Assembly (NCBI GenBank): GCA_029861655.1
Contig: JAOTZA010000083.1
Location: 1-11,312, forward strand
Reading direction: 5' to 3'
From: Acidobacteriota bacterium
Lineage (GTDB): Bacteria > Acidobacteriota > Thermoanaerobaculia > Multivoradales > JAHEKO01
Length of the DNA: 11,312 nt
The notes under the pieces were generated by a model. It saw nothing but the letters and a program-made list of their open reading frames with translations, did no database searches and was not told where the DNA came from. The position numbers and the translations under genes are program-made. The first letter of the stretch is position 1. Every line of letters begins with the position of its first letter. Below, piece after piece: positions 1 through 7,112 of the stretch.

Positions 1-1257
1 ACTGGGGTCAACGACCAACATGTGGTTGTACCAAGCCTGCCCGGCGATGATGTCCATGTCGGGGTTGAAGACGTTGGGGTTGGTAGGCGCCGAGCCGGCA
101 TTCGCCCCCAAAGGCGTCCAGTTGAGGCCGCCGTCTGTCGATCGGAAGACGTCGAACTGAGCAGCGCCGGGGAAGTCGGCGGACAGAGCGTACACGTCGC
201 TGTCACCGGGCACCGCCACAGAGAGGGTCGTGCGACCCTCGGCGCCAGAGTTCAGGTCACCTTCGGCGTCCGGGATGGGAGCCCAGGTCGCACCGGCGTC
301 TCCCGAAGCGTAAACCACGGTCTGCTCAAAACAATTCGAACAGAGCTGCCAGTATGCCTGCGACACCAACCAGCCGGCGCTGGTCTTGGCGAAGCTCCAA
401 TCCTCGTGCCCGCCCCCAACCACAAGCGCAAAAAACGCTTCCGTGCCAGCATCGACGGGGACGTAACTGTAGGTCGCCCCGCCGTCCGCCGACCGATACA
501 GTCCAGCATCGGTGCCCACGAGGACGATGTCGTCGGCATCCGTGGTACCGGCCGAGGTGTCGATCTTGACGTCCAGAATTCTCTGCGGCGCGGCGCCAAA
601 CGGGTTGGGCGGTAGCGCGAAGGCCGGGCTCCAGCTCTCAGCTCCGTCAACGGATTTGTACATGATGCCCCCGATGCCGAGCCGGAAAGGGTCGCCCGAA
701 CCGAGGTAGATGACGTCAGGGGTGCGGCCAAAGGCGGCTCCGCCGCCCGAGGTGGCAAAGAGGTTGTCCGTCTTGGGCTCCCAGTCGGGCTTGTTGGCGC
801 TGAAGTTGCTCGTCTTCCAAAGACCGCCACCCGACGTCAGCAGGTAGACCGTGTCGGCGTGGCTTGGACGCGGATCGGGCAGGATGGTGCGCATTCGACC
901 GGTGTCGTGCTGGGCCTTGTTCACCCCGTTCTGGAATCGTGTCGTATCCGTGGGGCCGAGCGAGATCCAATCGCCCCCCACCGCCGCGGCCAGGGCGCCG
1001 TTTTTGAGCTGCTGCCCGGCCGCCAGCACTCCGTCACGGAACTCGGCGGTCAGCTCGCCGCCCATCTGCTCCTTCATCCACTCCATCCGCCCCATAGGCG
1101 ACTCGTTGAAATCGGGATTGGTCATTTCCGGCAAGTCTCCGGCCTGCAGGGGGCTTGTGTAGCTCTCGTCGTTCTCCCCTGCCCAAGCCACGGTCGTCAG
1201 GGCGGCAACCGCAAGGGCCACGGCTCCGAACTTGGTTTTGGTTTCTGTCTTCGTCAT
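1..1257 (-). CDS. Secreted Asp-box/BNR-repeat (sortilin/sialidase-like beta-propeller) protein, 3' end off the window
   Basis: The frame is open from an ATG at 1257 to the left edge, giving 419 codons without a stop; the C-terminus is missing. Residues 1-26 form a Sec signal peptide (basic and Thr-rich start, then a hydrophobic stretch ending AWA before GEN), so the product should be exported. At least four Asp-box motifs of the S-x-D-x-G-x-x-W type occur: KSVDGAESW (about 201-209), RSADGGATY (255-263), ASGDAGATW (317-325) and RSTDGGLNW (372-380). A degenerate one lies near LWKTSN further upstream. Spacing of about 55-60 residues is typical of beta-propeller blades in BNR/VPS10/YCF48-like proteins. 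The start is fixed by a strong AAGGAGG 11 nt upstream and by the signal peptide. The role is unknown; secreted propellers of this class often act as glycan-binding, glycosidase-like or adhesion proteins. No catalytic assignment is possible from the visible part. The gene stands alone, after a 431-bp gap. Confidence 0.85.
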   Translation of the reverse strand, partial: MTKTETKTKFGAVALAVAALTTVAWAGENDESYTSPLQAGDLPEMTNPDFNESPMGRMEWMKEQMGGELTAEFRDGVLAAGQQLKNGALAAAVGGDWISLGPTDTTRFQNGVNKAQHDTGRMRTILPDPRPSHADTVYLLTSGGGLWKTSNFSANKPDWEPKTDNLFATSGGGAAFGRTPDVIYLGSGDPFRLGIGGIMYKSVDGAESWSPAFALPPNPFGAAPQRILDVKIDTSAGTTDADDIVLVGTDAGLYRSADGGATYSYVPVDAGTEAFFALVVGGGHEDWSFAKTSAGWLVSQAYWQLCSNCFEQTVVYASGDAGATWAPIPDAEGDLNSGAEGRTTLSVAVPGDSDVYALSADFPGAAQFDVFRSTDGGLNWTPLGANAGSAPTNPNVFNPDMDIIAGQAWYNHMLVVDPS

Positions 1258-1268
1258 CGTCCCTTCGT

Positions 1269-1275
1269 CCTCCTT
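1269..1275 (-). promoter_or_regulatory. Ribosome binding site of the BNR-repeat gene
   Basis: On the minus strand this reads AAGGAGG, 11 nt before the ATG at 1257. It is among the strongest Shine-Dalgarno matches in the window and supports the chosen start. It overlaps a short inverted repeat, CTTTTCAAAAG at 1273-1283, which could pair in the mRNA and partly cover the site, though the stem is only five bases with almost no loop. Confidence 0.7.
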
Positions 1276-1688
1276 TTCAAAAGCTGGCTGGCTGGGCTCT
1301 TGACCCCGCACTGCAAAGGGCGTCGAGTTTCTCACCGTCCAAACCTTCTTCGCGAGACCAACTCGCAGCAAAGTCAGGGTATGCAAGCGCCAGCGTACAC
1401 AAGTTCTCGGATGCCAACAACCGCTCGACAGATATCAGCATTCGTGCATTTGTTCCCTTCAAAGCGACCCTCGGCGCAAGGGTATCGGGGCTTGACGAAA
1501 CGGCGGAGGATGCGGGGGTTTCGCCCGCCGCACCTCGCAGAACTCCTCGAACCGCTCGCCGCCGCTCTTGCCTGAGTAGGTACCGGCCGCGCCCTCGCGG
1601 GCCTGGTCGTGCGTCGCTTCAATCGTCGTGATCACCTGGAGCGGTGACCCATTCTCGTAGCCTGCGGCTTGGTTCGGGCGACCTCCGG
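1276..1688. other. Intergenic gap without a convincing gene
   Basis: This stretch separates the end of the PDZ membrane-protein gene from the leader of the BNR-repeat gene. I see no RNA gene, no clear sigma-70 promoter and no hairpin followed by a T-run. A minus-strand frame of about 54-61 codons (1462-1277) exists. It has no good Shine-Dalgarno and lacks the strong G/C preference at third codon positions of the flanking genes, so I do not call it. A short GGCT tandem repeat lies at about 1284-1296. The promoter for the BNR-repeat gene should be somewhere here but cannot be placed with confidence. Confidence 0.5.
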
Positions 1689-2705
1689 CTAGCCTGTTGC
1701 TTCTGGCGCCGTCGCCCGATACTTCCGCACCGCGGCCAGCGCGAAAGTGATCGGGATGAGGCCGAGAGCAAGACCGTAGTACTGGCCGCCGGGAAGTAGC
1801 ACCGACAGTCGGATCGCCAGGGAACTCGCGATCACCGGCAGGAGTCCGATGAGCGTGCCCAGGAGCATCAAGGTCAGACCGTGGCTCGACCTCTCGGCGC
1901 CGCTTGCGCGCACGAAGCTCTGCACCATCAACACCAAGGCCCAGCCGAAGTAACCGACAACAAAGAGGCCGGTCGCCACCAGGATGACCGCCTTGATGCC
2001 ACCGGTGAAGTCCGGTTGAACCAGATTGAAGAAGAGCAGCAACACATTGACCGCGATCGCCGGTCCGTACAGAACCCTCTGGGCCCAGGGCTTGTCCAGA
2101 AAAGCCCGGCGCTTCGGGAAAAGCAGCAGAAAGTGAACCAGAACGGCAAACCCCATCACGATCAAGACCGTGACCAGAGCGCCTCCGAGTGTCCGCAGCA
2201 TAAAGCTCTTGCTGTACGGGGCGGGTAAAAACGAGAGACCAAACAAGAGACCGAAGAGCGCCAGGATCAGCGTTGTCGGGCTGGGGGCCGCCCCATATGC
2301 CCAGAGGCAGAATCCCAGAAAGCACAGGGCGATGACCGCAGAGAGCACGAAAACGACGCGCAGCCGTGATGGCTGCGCACCGTATGTCACATCGAACTCG
2401 AGCCGCTCGCCGTTTCGCTCCACCACCACTGTGCGGATCTCGCCGATCTCCGCCCGGGGGCGCCGCACCGTCGCCTTGGTGTCCTCGACCGCGATCCCAC
2501 CGATGCTGCGGACTACATCCCCTTCTTGCAGACCCGCGCTCTCCGCTGGGCTTTCCGGCGCCACTTTCATGACGCTGTTGTTCGGCCCGATGACGAGCCC
2601 CGAGTGCGGAGCCTTGGAGATATCTCCGAGGCCGAAGAGACCAAAGACTATGGCGATCCCGGAGATCAACAGGAAAACATTCAGATATTTCGGCTTCTCG
2701 GACAT
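1689..2705 (-). CDS. PDZ-domain integral membrane protein (TM-PDZ-7TM), sensor-like, no output domain
   Basis: The product has 338 residues. Residues 10-27 form a first membrane segment. Residues about 35-105 form a PDZ domain with the APESPAESAGLQEGDVV core (49-65) that is typical of bacterial PDZ domains. About seven more hydrophobic segments follow from residue 117 to the C-terminus, including a VHFLLLFPKRR stretch after a membrane helix. The layout, the LFPKRR motif and the final segment ending in AAVRKYR closely resemble the N-terminal sensor half of ComP-like histidine kinases and related PDZ/TM sensors, where a linker and kinase normally follow. Here the chain stops nine residues later, so no kinase, cyclase or phosphatase is attached. 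The start is supported by GGGGAGAGAG directly upstream. The PDZ domain would sit on the periplasmic side if the first helix acts as a signal anchor (inference). The true function is unknown. Confidence 0.8.
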   Translation of the reverse strand: MSEKPKYLNVFLLISGIAIVFGLFGLGDISKAPHSGLVIGPNNSVMKVAPESPAESAGLQEGDVVRSIGGIAVEDTKATVRRPRAEIGEIRTVVVERNGERLEFDVTYGAQPSRLRVVFVLSAVIALCFLGFCLWAYGAAPSPTTLILALFGLLFGLSFLPAPYSKSFMLRTLGGALVTVLIVMGFAVLVHFLLLFPKRRAFLDKPWAQRVLYGPAIAVNVLLLFFNLVQPDFTGGIKAVILVATGLFVVGYFGWALVLMVQSFVRASGAERSSHGLTLMLLGTLIGLLPVIASSLAIRLSVLLPGGQYYGLALGLIPITFALAAVRKYRATAPEATG

Positions 2706-2715
2706 CTCTCTCCCC
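2706..2715 (-). promoter_or_regulatory. Ribosome binding site of the PDZ membrane-protein gene
   Basis: The minus strand reads GGGGAGAGAG and then ATG. The GGGGAG core sits about four to six bases from the start codon. This supports the ATG at 2705 rather than a later start. Confidence 0.6.
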
Positions 2716-2741
2716 GTCTCGGCTACATCACAAACGGCCTT

Positions 2742-2751
2742 GGGCTAGCCC
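2742..2751. repeat. 10-bp perfect palindrome in the leader of the PDZ gene
   Basis: GGGCTAGCCC is a perfect palindrome located 37 bp upstream of the PDZ-protein start codon. It could be an operator half-site pair or chance in GC-rich DNA. No second copy was noticed in the window. Confidence 0.25.
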
Positions 2752-2805
2752 ACCAGACCCGCCGCCCGAAGGCCCATCTCGCTCTCTTCACTGCCCCTTC
2801 TTACG

Positions 2806-2832
2806 AAAAAAGGTCGGTCGGGTTCGCGACCG
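2806..2832 (-). terminator. Rho-independent terminator of the FKBP-CNT unit
   Basis: Read on the minus strand, CGGTCG (2832-2827), a six-base loop, then CGACCG (2820-2815) form a 6-bp all-paired stem. It is followed after ACC by six T (2811-2806). It lies about 97 bp after the stop codon of the nucleoside transporter, in the right orientation to end that transcript before the PDZ gene. A second run of seven T (2842-2836) precedes the stem. Confidence 0.7.
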
Positions 2833-2928
2833 GCGAAAAAAAGCCGCCTGTGACCAAAGTCGAGCCGATCATAACGCGGCGGACCCCAGATCGATGATCC
2901 CGAGCCGTTGCATCGGGCTCTTCACCAG

Positions 2929-4512
2929 CTAGGGGATCAGCACACCCGCGATGCACGCGGTCATCCACGAAGCAAGGGCGCCACCGAGCATCGCCCGTAA
3001 CCCGAGCTGTGCCAGATCGGTCCGTCGAGCGGGCGCGATCGCCGCCAGACCGCCGATCTGGATACCGACCGACCCGAAGTTGGCAAACCCGCACAGCGCA
3101 TAGGTCGATAGGATCACCGACCTCTCGCTCAGAGCCTCCTCGCCGATGTAGCCACCGAGAGCACCGTAGGCCACAAACTCGTTGAGCGAGATCTTCATCC
3201 CCAGGAGGTGTCCCACTCGCCCCGCCTCCGACCACGACACGCCCATCAACCAGGCCACCGGTCGCAGCATCGTCCCAAAGAGTGTCTGCAGTGAGCCGGG
3301 AAACAGCCCGCGAAACTCGCGAACCACGGGTGAGATGCCTCTCGCCGGGCGAGTGAACGGCTCACCGCCGCCAAGCCGCCCGTCGACCAAGAGATCGATC
3401 TGGTTGAGCACCAGATCGACCACCGCGATCAATGCGATAAAGCCGATCAACATGGCCCCCACGTTGACCGCCAGCTTGAGCCCGTCGGTAATTCCGTTCG
3501 AAGCCGCTTCGATCAAGTTGTCCCCAGCGTCGATCGTTTCGAGCGTTGCTTCGTCCGGGCGAGCCCCCGCAGCCTCGGGCACCATCGTCTTGGCGATGAC
3601 GAGCGACGCCGGCGCCGACAGAACACTCGCCGCCAAAAGATGCGCCGCCGGCACCCCTATGGCGATATAGCCGGCGATCGCGCCACCGGCGACCGTTGCG
3701 AAACCGCCCACCATGATGCTGTGGAGCTCCGAGCGAGTCATCCTGGCGAGATACGGCTTGATCAAGAGCGGCGCTTCGGTCTGGCCGATAAAGATGTTGG
3801 TCGCTGCGCAGAGCGTCTCGGCGCCGCCAGTTCCCATCGTCCAGCGCATAAACCGCGCGACCGCCTCGATCACTCGCTGGACGATCCCGAGGTAGTAGAG
3901 AACGGCCATGAAGCCGCCGAAGAACACGATCACCGGTAGCAGCTTGAACGCAAAGAGAAAGCCAAGGCTCGCCCTTTCGTTGGCCAGATCGCCGAAAAGG
4001 AACCGGGCACCGTAGTCGGACAGGCTGAGAAAACTCGCTACCTTGTAGCTTGCCACAGTGAAGAGCTCGGGCATCGACACATCACCCGCAATCACCCAAG
4101 CAACTGCCGTTGCGAGGATCAGTACGCCAAGCCACGGCTGGGCACGTGGAGCCAGACGCACACGAGCATTGGCAGCCACAGAGAGGCCCAGTACCGCGAG
4201 AACCAGAGCCAGCGACGACGACTCGAGCCGGCTGAGACCAAAACTGAGGGCGGCGGCGATGAGAAGAGCCGCCAGACAGGAGCCCTCGCTCGCTCCGGCG
4301 ACCGAGCGTGCCATGTAGACGACCAGCAGACCGGCCAGGCCGGCGATGCCCAGGAGACTCCAGAGGCGGTCACCCAGCAGGACGGCGGCGAGCAGGGCTT
4401 GAAGACCGACACCCCACAAGATCACCCTGGGTCTCACGGCGCGCCGGTCGGTCGACAGCGCCCAGGCGAGCGCCAGGATGGCGAGCAGTCCCAGAAAGCT
4501 GACGACGTTCAC
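2929..4512 (-). CDS. CNT-family (NupC-like) concentrative nucleoside transporter
   Basis: The product is a 527-residue inner-membrane protein expected to import nucleosides with Na+ or H+. Family marks are clear. GQTEAPLLIKPY (GQTE at 243-246) is the HP1 substrate-binding loop, NEFVAYGALGG carries the conserved glutamate of the second half, and YALCGFANFGSVGI matches the F-x-N-x-x-S nucleoside/cation-binding segment. The first 45 residues match the usual N-terminal helix pair. Before the conserved core (FTVASYKV onward, about residue 151) come roughly 90 extra hydrophobic residues with three to four likely helices. This explains the length, since many bacterial NupC proteins have about 400 residues. 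The start is a GTG at 4512 that shares one base with the FKBP stop (TAGTG), so translation is probably coupled. The exact nucleoside is not predictable. Confidence 0.92.
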   Translation of the reverse strand: MNVVSFLGLLAILALAWALSTDRRAVRPRVILWGVGLQALLAAVLLGDRLWSLLGIAGLAGLLVVYMARSVAGASEGSCLAALLIAAALSFGLSRLESSSLALVLAVLGLSVAANARVRLAPRAQPWLGVLILATAVAWVIAGDVSMPELFTVASYKVASFLSLSDYGARFLFGDLANERASLGFLFAFKLLPVIVFFGGFMAVLYYLGIVQRVIEAVARFMRWTMGTGGAETLCAATNIFIGQTEAPLLIKPYLARMTRSELHSIMVGGFATVAGGAIAGYIAIGVPAAHLLAASVLSAPASLVIAKTMVPEAAGARPDEATLETIDAGDNLIEAASNGITDGLKLAVNVGAMLIGFIALIAVVDLVLNQIDLLVDGRLGGGEPFTRPARGISPVVREFRGLFPGSLQTLFGTMLRPVAWLMGVSWSEAGRVGHLLGMKISLNEFVAYGALGGYIGEEALSERSVILSTYALCGFANFGSVGIQIGGLAAIAPARRTDLAQLGLRAMLGGALASWMTACIAGVLIP

Positions 4513-5309
4513 TATTCGATCGACACCAACTCGATGTCGAAGATCAGCATTCCCTGGGGCTTGCCCTTCTCTCCCCCATAAGCCATCTTCTCGGGAATCC
4601 AGAATCGTCGCTTCTCACCCTCGACCATGAGCTGAAGACCCAAAGTCCATCCCCGGATGACCTGCTGGAGACTGAAGCGAGCCGGCTTCCCTCTCAGAAG
4701 CGAGGAGTCGAACAAGTTCCCGTCGGTCGTCCACCCGCTGTAGTGGACCACCACGCTGTCGCTTGCCCGGGGACGGCGAGTCCCGTTGCCTGCGACGAGA
4801 ACCCTACTGGCCAGTCCCTTCTTTGCAAGCACGGCGTCCGCCGGGACTTCGGCCACGTCTTCCGGTGTTTCGGGATGCCGCGCGATCTCACGCAACTCAA
4901 CGTCGAAGACCAGCATTCCCTGAGGCTTCTTCTCGAGACCCTTGTAGGCCAGTGCTGCCGGAATCCAGAGACGGCGCTTCTCCCCGGCGACCATCAACTG
5001 CAGACCTTCCGACAGACCCTTGATCAAGGTCGAGAGCGAGGCCCGAAGTGCTTGTTTTCGCGCCACCGAACTGTCGAACATTTTTCCGTCGGCGGTCCAA
5101 GCCGTGTACGAGAAGACCACGCCGTCCTGAGGCCCCGGCGGTACCGAGCCGGTGCCCGGCTCCAGCACCCGGCTCGCCAACCCGGAATCGGTGGTCTCGG
5201 CGTCGGCGGGAACCGCGGCGACGTCATCGGGCGGCGGAATGTCCGCGGCCGCGGAGCCGACGCACAGAACCAAGAGACCCAGAGCGACCCATCGCAGCGT
5301 CTTCTTCAT
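4512..5309 (-). CDS. Secreted tandem FKBP-type peptidyl-prolyl isomerase
   Basis: The product has 265 residues. Residues 1-22 are a Sec signal peptide (MKKT start, hydrophobic core, AAA before D23). Cys16 is not in a good lipobox because Leu precedes it, so a soluble periplasmic protein is more likely. Two FKBP units follow, about 27-142 and 149-265. They align without a gap at a period of 122 residues, including the shared VPADA lead-in and GLASRVL strand. The second unit keeps FKBP active-site positions: Y190, F200-D201, F212, V217-I218, W221 and Y244. The first keeps Y68, F78-D79 and I96 but has A90, L95 and L99 where Phe, Val and Trp are expected, so it may bind without catalysing. The role is probably prolyl isomerisation or chaperoning of periplasmic proteins. 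It is the first gene of a two-gene unit with the nucleoside transporter. Confidence 0.92.
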   Translation of the reverse strand: MKKTLRWVALGLLVLCVGSAAADIPPPDDVAAVPADAETTDSGLASRVLEPGTGSVPPGPQDGVVFSYTAWTADGKMFDSSVARKQALRASLSTLIKGLSEGLQLMVAGEKRRLWIPAALAYKGLEKKPQGMLVFDVELREIARHPETPEDVAEVPADAVLAKKGLASRVLVAGNGTRRPRASDSVVVHYSGWTTDGNLFDSSLLRGKPARFSLQQVIRGWTLGLQLMVEGEKRRFWIPEKMAYGGEKGKPQGMLIFDIELVSIE

Positions 5310-5358
5310 TGAAGCGCTAGGTTACCCCGTGCTGGCATCACCGGTACACTCCGACTTT
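5310..5358. promoter_or_regulatory. Divergent intergenic region between the FKBP and flavin-reductase genes
   Basis: Only 49 bp separate two start codons that face away from each other, so promoters for both should lie here or run into the genes. Neither start has a recognisable Shine-Dalgarno. A -10-like TACACT at 5345-5350 ends eight bases before the plus-strand ATG, with a weak TTACCC at 5322-5327 seventeen bases upstream. On the minus strand a weak TAACCT lies about ten bases before the FKBP ATG. Leaderless transcripts are possible, but these matches are weak and easily due to chance. Confidence 0.35.
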
Positions 5359-6030
5359 ATGGAAACTCGACCCGAAGAGCTTACGCTCGCCGAACGCTAC
5401 AGGTTCCTGATCGGCGCCATCGTGCCCCGGCCGATCGCCCTCGTATCCACAATATCGACCGATGGTCTACCCAACCTGGCACCGTTTTCGTTCTTCAACG
5501 GTATCGGCTCGAACCCGATGACTGTACTCTTCTGTCCGGGGAACCACCCCGATGGCTCGGAGAAAGACACTCTAAAGAACGCCAAACCGGAGACCGAGGG
5601 CGGCGTCGGAGAGTTCGTGATCAATCTGGCCGTCGAAAAGTACGCGCGGGAAGTCTCAGGGGCCTCCGAGCCGCTGCCACGCGACGAGAGCGAATTCGAG
5701 CTCACCGGCCTCGAGATGGCTCCCAGTGTCGCAGTGCGCCCGCCGCGCGTCGCCGCCTCCCCCATCGCCTTCGAATGCAAGACCATCCAGGTCATCCGGA
5801 CCAACCCCGGAGTGCCGGCTGCAGGCAACGTAGTCATGGGCGAAGTCGTGCACCTCTACGCCCAAGACTCGCTCGTCAACGAGCGAATGCAAGTCGATCC
5901 GGAAGTGCTACGAGCAATCGGGCGTATGGGGGGCTTGGGCTACACCACCACTCGCGACCGCTTTGAGATGCCGCGAGGCCAAGCGGCGCTCGATATCCCC
6001 CACCCGTTCTCCGGCAACGACGGGCGATGA
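5359..6030 (+). CDS. Flavin reductase-like, FMN-binding split-barrel protein
   Basis: The product has 223 residues. The N-terminal region (about 18-47) carries IGAIVPRPIALVSTIS followed by DGLPNLAPFSFFNG. This is the signature of the flavin reductase/DIM6-NTAB family, which binds FMN in a split beta-barrel. Downstream FVINLAVE and a late glycine-rich GRMGGLGYTTT segment are also usual for the family. Members reduce flavins with NAD(P)H for a partner monooxygenase or act as small FMN oxidoreductases; the partner is not in this window. The frame is open back to 5152, but those extra residues overlap the FKBP gene on the other strand and look non-coding. ATG 5359 gives METRPEEL, the normal family N-terminus. 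No Shine-Dalgarno is visible. It is the only plus-strand gene, divergent from the FKBP gene and convergent with the DUF1684 gene. Confidence 0.9.
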   Translation: METRPEELTLAERYRFLIGAIVPRPIALVSTISTDGLPNLAPFSFFNGIGSNPMTVLFCPGNHPDGSEKDTLKNAKPETEGGVGEFVINLAVEKYAREVSGASEPLPRDESEFELTGLEMAPSVAVRPPRVAASPIAFECKTIQVIRTNPGVPAAGNVVMGEVVHLYAQDSLVNERMQVDPEVLRAIGRMGGLGYTTTRDRFEMPRGQAALDIPHPFSGNDGR

Positions 6031-6043
6031 TTTCTTTGCTCTT

Positions 6044-6063
6044 CAGGCGAACCGCGACGCCTG
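6044..6063. terminator. Hairpin between convergent genes, possible shared terminator
   Basis: CAGGCG, an eight-base loop and CGCCTG form a perfect 6-bp stem, 13 bp after the flavin-reductase stop and about 70 bp after the DUF1684 stop on the other strand. No T-run follows on either strand, so this is not a standard intrinsic terminator. It could still slow polymerase or protect 3' ends. Confidence 0.3.
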
Positions 6064-6134
6064 GTCGAAGTCATGAGCCGGCACTCGGGAGGACAGAGCT
6101 GCCGACAAGAACCACAGAGGCTCTAAGAGCTCAT

Positions 6135-7112
6135 TCAGTGAACGCCGGCGTGAAAACTCTTCTCGCCGGCCTCGATCCGCAGCGCCAGCTTGTTCTCTGG
6201 CCGCGGCAATGGGCACGTGGCATACGGCGTGAAAACACACGGCGGGTTGTAGGCCTTGTTGAAGTCGACCACCGCCCAGCCGTCGGGGCCCGGCGGATCG
6301 ATGTAGAGAAAGCGGCCGCCGCCGTAGGTCTCGTCGCCATTGGTTTCGTCACCAAAGACCAGAAACAACGAAGCCTCCGGGTCGGAGAGATCCACGATGG
6401 GCTCCAGATGCACCTCTCGACCGTCGATCGAGAGCTCCAGGCGGCCGGGTGCCGACTCATCAAAGGCGCCACCGATGACATTGGGCACCTGGACTGTCCT
6501 GGGCTCGTCGTAGGCGACAAACCGTGCGTCCAATCGCCAGGCCGGATCGACAGCATAGCTGTCCATCCCCCGAAATGTTCTGAGAACCTCGCTGGCGCTG
6601 TCCTTTAGTCGAATCCCTATTCGCTCTCCGCGCTCGATGGCAAAAAAGGACAGGGTCTCGTACTCAAGGATCGTGGGCTCGTCGCTCGAATCGAGAGCCA
6701 GCAGCGCCGGCTCGGCCGAGCCCTCAAGGGGTTTCTCGGGATTCCCCGCCTCGAACTCCACCCACACTTCATTGTTCGAGCGCCGCAACCTGCCCAGGTA
6801 TGCGGGTGCGGGCATCGGGAACACGAGGTCGTTGTCCGGCGCCGAGCCGAACCGGTTCTCGCCTTCTTCGAGCCAGAAAAGACCAGCGAGAGACAACCAC
6901 CCATCGGGTCTCCGCAGACGTTCTTCGCGGTCACTTCTCCACTCCTCGACCTCGGCGATGTAGTCGGGCTCGGGCGGTGAGAGCACTTCCGCTCCGTCGA
7001 CCTCATCGACAGGAACCTGACAGCCGAGCAATACCGAGATCAGGAGACAAGTTGTGAGTTCCTTCCACCGCATTTCGATTTCCAGGCTCGGATCATACGG
7101 CAGGCTATGCAT
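6135..7112 (-). CDS. DUF1684 domain lipoprotein
   Basis: The product has 325 residues from ATG 7112. The C-terminal part is diagnostic of DUF1684 (PF07920): YGGGRFLYIDPPGPDGW (about 263-279) followed by VVDFNKAYNPPCVFTPYATC and PLPRPENKLALRIEAGE. The middle region WLSLAGLFWLEEGENRFG is also typical. No biochemical role is established for the family. A lipoprotein signal is visible: MRWK, a hydrophobic run, then the lipobox LLGC, with Cys at residue 31 from the first ATG or residue 18 from the in-frame ATG at 7073. The first start has a strong GGGGAGAGGGAG and overlaps the MFS gene by 8 bp. The second gives a more classical signal peptide. I keep 7112 but the choice is open. It is the last gene of the ABC/MFS operon, so it may act at the cell surface with those transporters (inference). 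Confidence 0.88.
   Translation of the reverse strand: MHSLPYDPSLEIEMRWKELTTCLLISVLLGCQVPVDEVDGAEVLSPPEPDYIAEVEEWRSDREERLRRPDGWLSLAGLFWLEEGENRFGSAPDNDLVFPMPAPAYLGRLRRSNNEVWVEFEAGNPEKPLEGSAEPALLALDSSDEPTILEYETLSFFAIERGERIGIRLKDSASEVLRTFRGMDSYAVDPAWRLDARFVAYDEPRTVQVPNVIGGAFDESAPGRLELSIDGREVHLEPIVDLSDPEASLFLVFGDETNGDETYGGGRFLYIDPPGPDGWAVVDFNKAYNPPCVFTPYATCPLPRPENKLALRIEAGEKSFHAGVH

Noticed and set aside
22..615. Plus-strand frame of 197 codons at the left edge
   Set aside because: It lies antisense to the BNR-repeat gene, whose signal peptide, ribosome binding site and Asp boxes clearly set the coding strand.
1277..1462. Minus-strand frame of 54-61 codons in the gap before the BNR-repeat gene
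   Set aside because: It has no good ribosome binding site, no recognisable motif and mixed third-position bases unlike the strongly G/C-biased third positions of the real genes.
1459..2325. Long minus-strand open frame of 288 codons
   Set aside because: It is mostly a shadow of the PDZ membrane-protein gene in another frame, rich in Arg, Gly and Pro. Its last 230 bp lie in the gap but show no family motif and no start of their own.
5152..5358. N-terminal extension of the flavin reductase-like protein
   Set aside because: The extra residues are antisense to the FKBP signal peptide and first domain and do not resemble any targeting sequence; family members start near METRPEEL.
6116..6134. Short inverted repeat GCTCTAAGAGC near the DUF1684 stop as a terminator
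   Set aside because: The stem is four to five bases with almost no loop and no T-run follows.
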